Source of the DNA: an uncultured Myxococcales bacterium
GTDB lineage: Bacteria; Myxococcota; Myxococcia; Myxococcales; Myxococcaceae
Length of the DNA: 64,000 bases
Assembly (NCBI GenBank): GCA_937980205.1
Contig: CALJKW010000050.1
Coordinates: forward strand, 124,001 to 188,000
Direction of reading: 5' to 3'
The stretch's first letter is position 1; each line of letters opens with the position of its first letter. The notes below the pieces were generated by a model. The model saw nothing but the letters and a program-made list of their open reading frames with translations. It searched no databases and was not told where the DNA came from. Below are positions 35,201-42,296 of the stretch, in pieces. The position numbers and the translations under genes were made by a program.

Positions 35201-35319
35201 TGGCGACCGTGGTGATTGGAGGCGTGCTTTCGTCGACGGTGCTGACGCTGCTCGTGCTGCCGGTGCTCTTCACCGCGTTCGGGGCGGGACGGCGCGCCTC
35301 AACGGGGGCGGCGTCATGA
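32245..35319 (+). CDS. CzcA-like heavy-metal RND pump with a DSSV variant motif
   Basis: A 1024-residue HME-RND pump. Helix 4 reads AIDFGLVVDSSVILVEN. The DFG is that of divalent-metal pumps, but the usual DGA is replaced by DSS. That is a recognised minority form (as I recall, group HME3b in the Nies classification) whose substrate is poorly known. The rest is typical: PIDAFPDTTPTQVQV after helix 1, two large periplasmic loops and twelve helices. The ATG follows the adaptor stop by nine bases with a GAGG site. Together with the adaptor, channel and P1B-4 ATPase it points to a divalent cation such as Co, Ni, Zn or Cd. Confidence 0.9.
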   Translation: MLTKTIELALQHRWAVLAAWLAISIAGVVSFIGLPIDAFPDTTPTQVQVNTVAPALGPLEMERQVTLPLEQSLAGLPRVEELRSISKFGLSQITLRFKDGTDLWFARQVTNERLGRVELPAGMERPTLGPVATGLGEVFHYLVQSESQSLEELRTLHDWVIAPQMRSVPGVAEVNSWGGNEKQWHVVVDPRRLQKFHLTLGDLYSALEQNNLNVGGGILDHAGAASLVLGVGVLSDGKAIEGIVIAAHEGVPIFVRDVARVEVGHEIRRAAVTADGKGETVLGLGFLLIGENSHTVTAALAARLAEIQKTLPPGVRVTPVYERTELVDLVLHTVRKSLLEGALLVIAILFFFLGNFRAGVIVAAAIPLSLLFAFNAMSRFGIAGTLMSLGAIDFGLVVDSSVILVENAERRLGLENGTRPVLDVVRDAAVEVRKPTLFGELIIALVYLPVLTLEGVEGKLFQPMALTVIFALLGSVLLSMTLAPVMTSFVLRKGAHREPRVVGLLQRGYARVLDRALRRPGRVVTGALLLLALSGVAAVFLGSEFVPRLGEGTVVINTVRLAEVSLGESARVGTQMEKVLLAKFPAEVARVWTRTGTPEVATDPMGLEVSDVFVALKPRDQWQRAGTQAELVEEMRKELEDLPGMRMSFTQPIEMRVNEMIAGVRSDLGIKLFGDDLDVLKAKAREIEAVVRRLPGASDVSVEQVSGQPVLEVTVNREAIARYGIPAKNVLDVVEAMGVRKAGEVREGQRRFDLGVRLSEEFRDAESLGAVLVEGPAGARIPLARLATVKEVSGPNTIQREWGKRRIVVQVNVSGGDLGGFVDQARAAIEREVELPSGYFVRFGGQFQNLERARLRLFIVVPLALLLVFLLLYVSNRHVWDAVRIFSGVPFALVGGVMALLIRGLPFSISAAVGFIALFGVAVLNGMVLVARIRQLVEGGMRQVEAVREAAVTRLRPVLMTASVAALGFIPMAFNTGPGAEVQRPLATVVIGGVLSSTVLTLLVLPVLFTAFGAGRRASTGAAS

Positions 35320-36539
35320 GAGCGCTGCTGCTCGTCGTCGCGGGGCTGTGCGCGCGCGGTGCGTTGGGGGCGCCGCCGCAGGTGCTCACCGCCAGGCGCG
35401 CAGTGGAGCTCGGCCTCGAAGGCAACCCCGAGCTGCTGTCCCTCGCCGCGGAGGTGAAGGGCGCCGAAGCCCGGCTGGCCGGCGCGTCTCTGCTTGCCCA
35501 GACCAACCCGACGCTCAGCGCCGACGTCGGGCCCCGCTGGGGCGCCGACGGTCAGCTGCTGGACTACGGCGTCGAGGTGTCGCAGGAGCTCGAGATCTAC
35601 GGCACCCGCCGGGCCCGCATCGACGGCGCGAGCGCGAACCAGTCGATGACGGTCGCGCGCCTCAAGGCGCGGCGCGTGGAGATCGCCGCGGCCATTCGCG
35701 CAGCCTTCGCCCGCGCCCTGGCTGCCGAGCAGCGGTACTCGGTCTCGCGTGAGATGCTCGAGCTCTCACGCCAGGTGGCGGCTGCCGCGGCGAGGAAGTA
35801 CGAGCTCGGCAGCGGCTCGCGCATCGACCTGAACACCGCCCGGGTCGAGGTCGCCCGCGCCGCCCAGGAGCTGAGCACGAGCGTCCGCGCGCGCGACGCG
35901 GCGTTTGCGGAGCTTCGCCTCTTGCTGGCCCTCGAGCCGACCACGGAGCTGCGGCTCGAGGATTCCCCTGCTTCCGCTCCGGCGATTGCCGCCGACGACG
36001 GGGCGCTGGTGACGAAGGCGCTGGCCACGCGAGCCGACCTCGTCGCCGCCAAGCACGCCATCGAGCTCGCGACCGCTGACCAACGGTTCTCAGCGCGGGA
36101 GTGGATTCCCCGCCCGAGGATCGGCGCCCGCTACGAGCGCGAGGAAGGTGACCAGGTCTTCCGGGGCACGCTTCAGCTCGACCTGCCGGCGTTCAATCAG
36201 AACCAGGCGCAGCGAGGCGTCGCGGCCGCTCAGTTGATGCAGGCCGAGCGCGCCGCCGAGGCCGTCGAGCGCCGGGTGCGGCAGGAGGTGTTGCTGGCCG
36301 CGATGCGGCTGCGCTCGGCCCAAGAAGCCGCCCAGGCCTTCGAGCACGACGTCATCGCGGCAATCGACGACAACCTGACGTTGGTGGGAACGGCGTACCA
36401 GGTCGGCAAGCTGACCTTGTTCGAGGCGCTGGTGCTCCGGCGGAACACGCTGGAGGCACGGCGTGGATACATCGATGCCCAGGAGCAGTTACGTACCGCT
36501 CAGGCGCAGATGCTCGAAGCGCTCGGCTTGGAGGAATGA
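35316..36539 (+). CDS. CzcC-like outer-membrane efflux channel
   Basis: A 407-residue outer-membrane factor. The ATG overlaps the pump stop (ATGA). A signal peptide (RALLLVVAGLCARGALG) is followed by the two-fold helical repeat of TolC relatives, with long Ala/Glu/Arg-rich helices (VELGLEGNPELLSLAAEV and VTKALATRADLVAAKHAIEL). The strand LQLDLPAFNQNQAQRG matches the conserved loop before the second helical hairpin in CzcC-type channels. It completes the third RND system of the window. Its stop overlaps the ATPase start by four bases. Confidence 0.88.
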   Translation: MRALLLVVAGLCARGALGAPPQVLTARRAVELGLEGNPELLSLAAEVKGAEARLAGASLLAQTNPTLSADVGPRWGADGQLLDYGVEVSQELEIYGTRRARIDGASANQSMTVARLKARRVEIAAAIRAAFARALAAEQRYSVSREMLELSRQVAAAAARKYELGSGSRIDLNTARVEVARAAQELSTSVRARDAAFAELRLLLALEPTTELRLEDSPASAPAIAADDGALVTKALATRADLVAAKHAIELATADQRFSAREWIPRPRIGARYEREEGDQVFRGTLQLDLPAFNQNQAQRGVAAAQLMQAERAAEAVERRVRQEVLLAAMRLRSAQEAAQAFEHDVIAAIDDNLTLVGTAYQVGKLTLFEALVLRRNTLEARRGYIDAQEQLRTAQAQMLEALGLEE

Positions 36540-38458
36540 CCGTCATGACCGCCTGCAAAGATGCCTGCTCGGAAGAGCTGCCCGCCGAGAAGCCGAGCCT
36601 GTGGGGCAGCAAGCCGGTGAGGGCCGCGGCGCTGGCCTGGATCTTCATCGCCATCGCCTTCGCCTCGGGCTGGCTCGACGTGCCGCTGCTGCGCACCGGG
36701 CTCTTCGCCGCGGCGATCGTCTGTGGCGCCTTCTACTTCGCTCGCGAAGCGGTCGAGGAGCTGTGGAAGGAGCGCGAGGTCGGAATCGAGCTGCTGATGA
36801 CGGCGGCGATCATCGCCGCCGCCGCGATCGGACAGTGGCGAGAGGCGGCGCTGGTCTCGGCGCTGTTCTCCATCACCGAGGCGCTGGAGGGCTTCACCAT
36901 CCAGCGGACGCGATTCGCCATTCGCGGGCTGATGGATCTCGTCCCACCGAAGGCGCGGGTGCTGCGAGACGGCAAAGAGGTCGAAGTCGAGGTGAAGGAC
37001 GTTCGCGTGGGCGAGCACATCCAGATTCGCCCCGGAGAATCGATTCCCGTCGATGGCCTGATTCGCGACGGGTCATCGGCCATCGACGAGAGCGCGGTGA
37101 CGGGCGAGTCGCTCCCCGCCGAGCGCGGAGTCGGGCAGCAGGTCTTCGCCGGCACCCTCAACGGCAACGGAGCCCTCGTCGTCGAGGCGACGAAGGCCTT
37201 CGAGGCCAACACGGTGAATCAGATCATCCACCTCGTCGAGCAGGCGCAGGCGAAGAAGGGGCGCTCGCAGATGTGGGTCGAGCGCTTCGGACGCGTGTAC
37301 AGCCCCGTCGTGCTCGGCGGCTCGGTGCTGCTGGCGGTCCTCCCGCCGCTGCTGGGTGGGAGCTGGTCGGCCTGGCTCGAGCGCGCCATCTCGTTTCTGG
37401 TCGCCGCCTCGCCGTGCGCGCTCGCGGTGGCGACGCCGGTCACGCTGGTGGCGGGCATCGGGTCGGCCGCGAAACGCGGCGTACTGATCAAGGGCGGCTC
37501 GGTGCTCGAGGCGCTGGGTCGGGTGAAGGCGGTCGCCCTGGACAAGACCGGCACCATCACCCGCGGCAAGCCTGAGCTCACCGCGATCAAGGCCTTGGGT
37601 CACTCCGAAGACGAAGTGCTGCGCCTCGCGGCGGCGGTCGAGCGCCTCTCGGAGCACCCGCTCGCGAAGGCGGTGATGCGCGCCGCCGGGGCGCGAAAGC
37701 TGACCCCGCCCGAGGCGCGGGACTTCCGCGCGCTGACGGCGGCTGGCGTCACCGCGGTCGTCGAGGGGCAGACCATCTCGGTGCTCAAGCCGGCGGCGGC
37801 TGTCGAGCAGGGCATCGCACTCGACGCCGATGCCGACGCGTGGCGCGAGGTGGCGCAGGGCAGGGGAGAGTCTGTCGTCGTCGTGGTCGCTGACGGCAAG
37901 GCCAGCGGCCTGGTGGCGCTCGCCGACACCATTCGGCCGCAGGCAGCCGAGCTGATCGCTTCATTGAAGCGCGCCGGCGTCGAGCACATCGTGATGCTCA
38001 CCGGCGACAACCCGGGCACGGCGAAGTGGATCTCGCAGCAGGTGGGCATCTCCGAGTTCTACGGAGGGCTCTTGCCGGAGGACAAGGTCAGCAAGGTGAA
38101 GGACCTTCTGGGCAAGTACGGAAGCGTCGCGATGGTGGGCGACGGGATCAACGACGCTCCGGCGCTGGCGACGGCCACGGTGGGCATCGCCATGGGCGTC
38201 GCCGGCTCGGACGCTGCGATCGCCGCGGCGGACGTCGCGCTGATGGCGGACGATCTCTCCAAGCTCGAGTACGCGATCAAGCTGGGGCGCCGGAGCACGC
38301 GGATCATCGCGCAGAACATCGGCATCTCGCTCCTCATCGTGGCGGCGCTGGTGACCGGCGTGTTCGCGGCGGGCCTGTCGATGTTCGCGGCCGTAGTCGG
38401 CCACGAAGGCAGCGAAGTGTTGATCATCCTCAACGGTCTGAGGGCGGCGCTGCGGTGA
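36536..38458 (+). CDS. P1B-4-type metal ATPase (SPC motif; Co/Zn/Fe-type)
   Basis: A 640-residue P-type ATPase without an N-terminal metal-binding domain. It has a reduced set of about six membrane helices. The transmembrane metal site is AASPCALAVATP (SPC rather than CPC) and the last helix carries HEGSEVLIILNGLRA. The SPC plus HEG(S/G) pair is the signature of P1B-4 pumps such as CoaT and CtpD. Catalytic motifs are TGES, DKTGT, SEHPL and GDGINDAPAL. The first residues contain two Cys (ACKDAC). P1B-4 enzymes export Co(II), Fe(II) or Zn(II) from the cytoplasm. Being last in the operon, it would load the periplasm for the RND complex. The following 179 bases contain no gene. Confidence 0.9.
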   Translation: MTVMTACKDACSEELPAEKPSLWGSKPVRAAALAWIFIAIAFASGWLDVPLLRTGLFAAAIVCGAFYFAREAVEELWKEREVGIELLMTAAIIAAAAIGQWREAALVSALFSITEALEGFTIQRTRFAIRGLMDLVPPKARVLRDGKEVEVEVKDVRVGEHIQIRPGESIPVDGLIRDGSSAIDESAVTGESLPAERGVGQQVFAGTLNGNGALVVEATKAFEANTVNQIIHLVEQAQAKKGRSQMWVERFGRVYSPVVLGGSVLLAVLPPLLGGSWSAWLERAISFLVAASPCALAVATPVTLVAGIGSAAKRGVLIKGGSVLEALGRVKAVALDKTGTITRGKPELTAIKALGHSEDEVLRLAAAVERLSEHPLAKAVMRAAGARKLTPPEARDFRALTAAGVTAVVEGQTISVLKPAAAVEQGIALDADADAWREVAQGRGESVVVVVADGKASGLVALADTIRPQAAELIASLKRAGVEHIVMLTGDNPGTAKWISQQVGISEFYGGLLPEDKVSKVKDLLGKYGSVAMVGDGINDAPALATATVGIAMGVAGSDAAIAAADVALMADDLSKLEYAIKLGRRSTRIIAQNIGISLLIVAALVTGVFAAGLSMFAAVVGHEGSEVLIILNGLRAALR

Positions 38459-38637
38459 CCGCCAAGAAAAGCCTGAGCCGACTTCGCCATGGAGGTGCGT
38501 TGGCTTCGCGTGTATCCGGAGCTCGCTCTTGCGCCACGTAGTGAGGCACCGAGGGGTGACAGCGCGAGCTGCCGTTTCCTCCGGCTCGTCTTGTCTGGTA
38601 TGCGCTGGGAAAAGGGCCGGCCAGGGAGATGTGCATC

Positions 38638-40440
38638 ATGCGGTTTCGTTCGAGCCTGTCGTTTCCGCTGTTGCTTCTTACGGCGTGCGGTTTACCGCTC
38701 GCGGAGAACCTCGACGTCAAGCCGCAGCTGGCACCCGTCGTCGCGCTGCCGCTCGTGGACATCCGCGCCGACGTGAATCGTGACGGCATCGTCGACCTGG
38801 CCAACCCCGCTGACGATGATGGCGAAGAGACCTGGGACGCCCGCCATGGAGCCATCTTCCTCGCCAACATCGACGACGATCTGAGTCGTTGCCCGAAGAC
38901 CGGCACGGACATGGAGCTGCCGCAGTGCCACGACGCTGCGGACGACGTGGTCAACGGTGGCGACGACGCCCTGGACCTCGCTCCGCTCAAGATCGCGGCA
39001 TGGTCGAACGCGCCGGACGGCACGTCGGGCCGCGTCGCGGTGACCCCTGGAGGGCGCGCGCGCCTCTTCCGCAAGACCGCCGAGGGCTACGTGCTGTTCG
39101 ATGAGACCTCAGCCGTGCTCAGCACGAACGACTTGCGGGGCGGCGTCGATCTCTTCATCGAAGCGAAGGACATCATCCGCGACTCGGCGGTGTGGGACGG
39201 GTACGTGACGGTTTCGCTCACGGTGAACAGCCCGGGGAAGCAGGACTCGGACTCCGTGAAGCTGCGCGTGTCGCCCGTGATGCTCTTCGATCACCTCACG
39301 CCTCCCGAGACGTCCTACGTCACGCGCTTCCCGCAGGATCCGGACAGCACGCAATTCGTGACCTCGTTGCGTGGCCTGCTTGCCCAAACGCCGGAGAATG
39401 CCCCCCTGGTCGAGATCCCCGAGCAGGATCTGTGGACGGAGGACTTCTTCGAGACCGGCTATGCGTCCATGCCGGCGCCCGGCGGAGTGCAGCACGTGAT
39501 GCGCGTCGCGTTCCGCTCGGCCGGCGTTCGCCAGTCGGGACCGTCTCCACTGCGGCCGGCGGGCCGAATCGTCTTCACGCGCCTTCGTGGCAAGGACAAC
39601 GCGGGCGCCCAGGCGTTCACGCTGCAGCAGGATCCGGACGCCGAGACGCTGAACTCGTTCGGCAACACGGAGACGATTCCTCCCTTCACCGTTAACGGAG
39701 AGCGCTACCCGGTGGGCCGGATCTTGAGGGGGAGCGTGCCGTCATTCTCTCCCGACCCGGTCTTCAAGAAGCTTCTCGAGTCACAGGTCGTGCAGGAGCC
39801 GCTTTACATCGACACGTCGTGGCTGCTCGTGGCGCACGTTGACGAGACGCTCTCGTTTCTCAAGGCGGCGACTCCGCGCGGCTGGGTGCTGCTGGTGAAT
39901 GATCCGACGCTCGCACGTTCGATGCTGCAGGCCGAGGCCGACCGCGGAAACGGTGGCGTGCGGATGTTCATCGGGAAGAGTTGGTACGACGACAACTACA
40001 ACCCGTATCCGGCGACCGCCACCATCAGCCAGGTGCTGGGGAACACCGACGTCATGGGTGAGAGCGCCAAGGCCGCGGCTGAGGTCGATGCGCAGCTTCA
40101 GATCATCAAGCAGGCCACGGGTATTCGCGATGACGAGATCATCCGGGTGCCCTTCCTGCACAAGAGCGAGTACGGCGCCTCGGTGGCCTATCAGCCGGGC
40201 TTCGTGAACGGCTACGTGGCCGGCGAGAAGGACTTCATCGCGCCGGATCCGTTCGGGCCCATCATCGACGGCAAGGACATCTTCAAGGCCGACTTCGAGC
40301 AGAAGCTGGCGACCATCGGCTACACGGTGCGGTGGCTCGACGATTGGGACCTGTACCACGTGAATCTCGGCGAGGTTCACTGCGCGACGAACGCGGCGCG
40401 GAAGATCCCCGCGACCAAGTGGTGGGAGGGCGGACGATGA
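38638..40440 (+). CDS. Lipoprotein of the protein-arginine deiminase (PAD) family
   Basis: A 600-residue protein. The start at 38638 follows AGGGAG by nine bases and gives a lipoprotein signal (PLLLLTACGLP, Cys17). Residues 40-215 are beta-rich, with Asp-rich loops (DVNRDGIVD, DDDGEE) suggesting calcium sites. The C-terminal catalytic part matches animal PADs: D269 in LWTEDFFETGYA, H400 and D402 in WLLVAHVDETLSF, and C582 in GEVHCATNAARK, equivalent to human PAD4 D350, H471, D473 and C645. All four catalytic residues are present. The family converts peptidyl-arginine to citrulline with calcium. It would act at the cell surface or in the periplasm. The next gene overlaps by ATGA, so a HEAT-repeat protein is made with it. 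The substrate is unknown. Confidence 0.85.
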   Translation: MRFRSSLSFPLLLLTACGLPLAENLDVKPQLAPVVALPLVDIRADVNRDGIVDLANPADDDGEETWDARHGAIFLANIDDDLSRCPKTGTDMELPQCHDAADDVVNGGDDALDLAPLKIAAWSNAPDGTSGRVAVTPGGRARLFRKTAEGYVLFDETSAVLSTNDLRGGVDLFIEAKDIIRDSAVWDGYVTVSLTVNSPGKQDSDSVKLRVSPVMLFDHLTPPETSYVTRFPQDPDSTQFVTSLRGLLAQTPENAPLVEIPEQDLWTEDFFETGYASMPAPGGVQHVMRVAFRSAGVRQSGPSPLRPAGRIVFTRLRGKDNAGAQAFTLQQDPDAETLNSFGNTETIPPFTVNGERYPVGRILRGSVPSFSPDPVFKKLLESQVVQEPLYIDTSWLLVAHVDETLSFLKAATPRGWVLLVNDPTLARSMLQAEADRGNGGVRMFIGKSWYDDNYNPYPATATISQVLGNTDVMGESAKAAAEVDAQLQIIKQATGIRDDEIIRVPFLHKSEYGASVAYQPGFVNGYVAGEKDFIAPDPFGPIIDGKDIFKADFEQKLATIGYTVRWLDDWDLYHVNLGEVHCATNAARKIPATKWWEGGR

Positions 40441-41210
40441 AAGCGCTCGGGTTGGCGGTGTTGGTCTCTTCTGCGGCGTACGCGGGGAGCGTGGCCGATG
40501 TTCGCGCGCAGGTGCCACGGATGGACATGTTGAAGCGCGGCCCGCTCGCGAGCTCGATTCGGCCGGCGCTCGAAACTCTCGGGCGCGACGCGGTGACGGA
40601 TCTCATCGCCGCCGCGACCGAGCCGCGCGACCCGTCGTGGACGGAGTCGGCCGTGCTCGCCTGGCGCGTGTCTGTGCTCGAGGCGCTGGGAACTCTGCGA
40701 GACCCGCGCGCGCGTTCGGTATTCGAGAGGTCGTTGGCGGATGAGGCAGGGCATTTTCTGGTGCAGCGCGCGGCTGCCGAGGGGCTCGCGCGGCTGGGAG
40801 ACTTTGCGATGCTGCGAAGCTTCATCGGTCGCGACGCTGTCGTCGCTGGTATTGGTGCGCTGCGCCGTCCCGAGGTGGCGCAGTTGCTGCGTGCCGAGCT
40901 CGCGAAGCAGCCGTCTGCTGCGCGGGCGAAGCTGCTGGTGAAGGCACTTGGAGACGTGGGCAACGCGTGGGCGTGGAAGACGCTGCCCGATCGCGAGCTC
41001 GAGCACGCTACGCGCAACGCGGCGGCTGAGGGGCTCGTGGAGGCGTTCGTCGGCTGGGACGGCGAGGTTCGGCAAGCGGCTTCGAAGGCGCTGTTCGTCG
41101 TCGATGCTGCTGCGACTCCGGTGCTGATCGCTCAGGCCAAGGCGTCGGGTCACCGAGTTGCGGAGCTCGAGGATCTTCAGCTCCGCCTGCTGAGGAACCC
41201 GGTCCGCTGA
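40437..41210 (+). CDS. Exported HEAT-repeat protein coupled to the PAD gene
   Basis: A 257-residue protein with a signal peptide (KALGLAVLVSSAAYAG) and then helical HEAT-like repeats: SIRPALETLGRDAVTDLIAA, VLEALGTLRDPRARSVFERSL, AAAEGLARLGDFAMLRSFIG and similar pairs to the end. Such solenoids bind other proteins. The ATG overlaps the stop of the deiminase gene, and both are predicted to be exported, so they may work as a pair, for example as substrate receptor or inhibitor. The partner role is inferred only from gene coupling. Confidence 0.65.
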   Translation: MKALGLAVLVSSAAYAGSVADVRAQVPRMDMLKRGPLASSIRPALETLGRDAVTDLIAAATEPRDPSWTESAVLAWRVSVLEALGTLRDPRARSVFERSLADEAGHFLVQRAAAEGLARLGDFAMLRSFIGRDAVVAGIGALRRPEVAQLLRAELAKQPSAARAKLLVKALGDVGNAWAWKTLPDRELEHATRNAAAEGLVEAFVGWDGEVRQAASKALFVVDAAATPVLIAQAKASGHRVAELEDLQLRLLRNPVR

Positions 41211-41245
41211 CCACCAGCCGGCGCAACAGGGGCTACGACACTCGA

Positions 41246-41264
41246 ACGTACGTAGTTCGTACGT
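41246..41264. other. Inverted repeat in the convergent gap 41211-41477
   Basis: ACGTACG and CGTACGT flank the loop TAGTT, giving a perfect 7-bp hairpin about 35 bases after the HEAT-repeat stop. It may end transcription of the deiminase operon, though there is no U tract. The rest of the 267-base gap between the two convergent genes shows nothing I can name. Confidence 0.35.
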
Positions 41265-41477
41265 AATCGCCCGACCGCAGGTGAACGCCAGCGGTACGCG
41301 TCTGAACGCATTCCAGGAACTTGCCGCGCGACGCCCCGACGAAAAACGATTTCGAGTCAGGTGCCTTCGACCACTCGGCCAGCTCTCCAAAGACGGGCAA
41401 CATCTACCAACGTCGCCTTGACGCGGGCAACCCCGAAAACCTGAGAGCGGTGCGTCGGCAGCGAGTCGAGCGTCGCC

Positions 41478-42092
41478 CTACGCCCCACGGGGCTCCGGGT
41501 AGTACGCCTCCAGGCAGCTGCGGCACAGGCCGTGGGACGTCATCCGCGGCGAGGGCTCGAACAGGGCAAGGCTCATCTTCCACTGCTCGGTGCCGGGAAC
41601 TTTCACACGGCGGCAGCACGAGCACTGCGTCAGCACCCCGTTCGCGTCCTGGAGCTCTTCCGCCGGGGAGTCCGTCAGCTCGTACCGGCGCTCCAGCGGC
41701 CCCTCGACTCGCAGGAAGTGGCGCAGCAGAAGCCCCTGGGCCGAAGCCGTTCCCGCGGCCGGCCCGATTTGCGTCAGGTGCGTCGTCAGGCGGCGGAACC
41801 ATTGCGGCGTGTTGCACTCGCTGTGGATGAACATCTCCGGTCGTGAGGGGCCGCCGCCCCGGAGCAGGTTCGCGATCGCGACCTCCAGCGACGGGCGCAG
41901 GGCCCCCACCACGAAGTCGAGGTAGCGACGGTGCAGCACTGCCTCGAGCCGGCAGCTCTCAGGCGCATTGGCTTCGTCCGCGTGCCGACTCCACGCCGGG
42001 TTGACGTACCGGATGATCCCGTCGGCGTCCAAGGCCACACACACGTTGGGGTCTGCGTCGAGCGTTGCTTGAAGGGCAGTGGTGAGACGCAC
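41478..42092 (-). CDS. PAS-domain protein with a C-terminal zinc-ribbon-like motif
   Basis: A 204-residue cytoplasmic protein from GTG 42092. The N-terminal 130 residues look like a PAS sensor domain (QATLDADPNVCVALDADGIIRYVNPAW). Near the end come CSCC and, about 30 residues later, LCRSC. This pair resembles the CxxC...CxxC motif that follows PAS domains in some bacterial signalling proteins (pattern: C-x-x-C-K...HG-x-C-x-x-C). There is no kinase or output domain, so it may pass its signal by protein contact. No partner gene is adjacent. The last residues are AYYPEPRGA. Confidence 0.65.
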   Translation of the reverse strand: MRLTTALQATLDADPNVCVALDADGIIRYVNPAWSRHADEANAPESCRLEAVLHRRYLDFVVGALRPSLEVAIANLLRGGGPSRPEMFIHSECNTPQWFRRLTTHLTQIGPAAGTASAQGLLLRHFLRVEGPLERRYELTDSPAEELQDANGVLTQCSCCRRVKVPGTEQWKMSLALFEPSPRMTSHGLCRSCLEAYYPEPRGA

Positions 42093-42166
42093 GCCGGCTA
42101 CGAACGCAATCCACGAGCCATGCCTCAGGCCTGCAGAGTCCGTAGCGCCTGGGGCCTCGCCGGTGG

Positions 42167-42201
42167 GGGTGTCGGCGACACCCGGGTTGAGTTCGACCCG
42201 G
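42167..42201 (-). terminator. Tandem hairpins between the Gly-repeat lipoprotein and the PAS gene
   Basis: GGGTGTC-GGC-GACACCC (42167-42183) is a perfect 7-bp stem with a three-base loop. Directly after it CGGGT...ACCCG (42183-42201) forms a second, weaker stem. They lie about 100 bases past the stop of the lipoprotein gene on the minus strand, where a terminator would be expected. There is no T run, so the call is moderate. The remainder of the gap 42093-42296 holds nothing recognised. Confidence 0.35.
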
Positions 42202-42296
42202 TCGAGAGTGCTCGCTCACCAGGCGCACCATCTCAGCGGGAACCGGTACGGGAGCCCTCGAGTGCACCGGACGCTCGAGCGCGCCGTCCCGACCCT

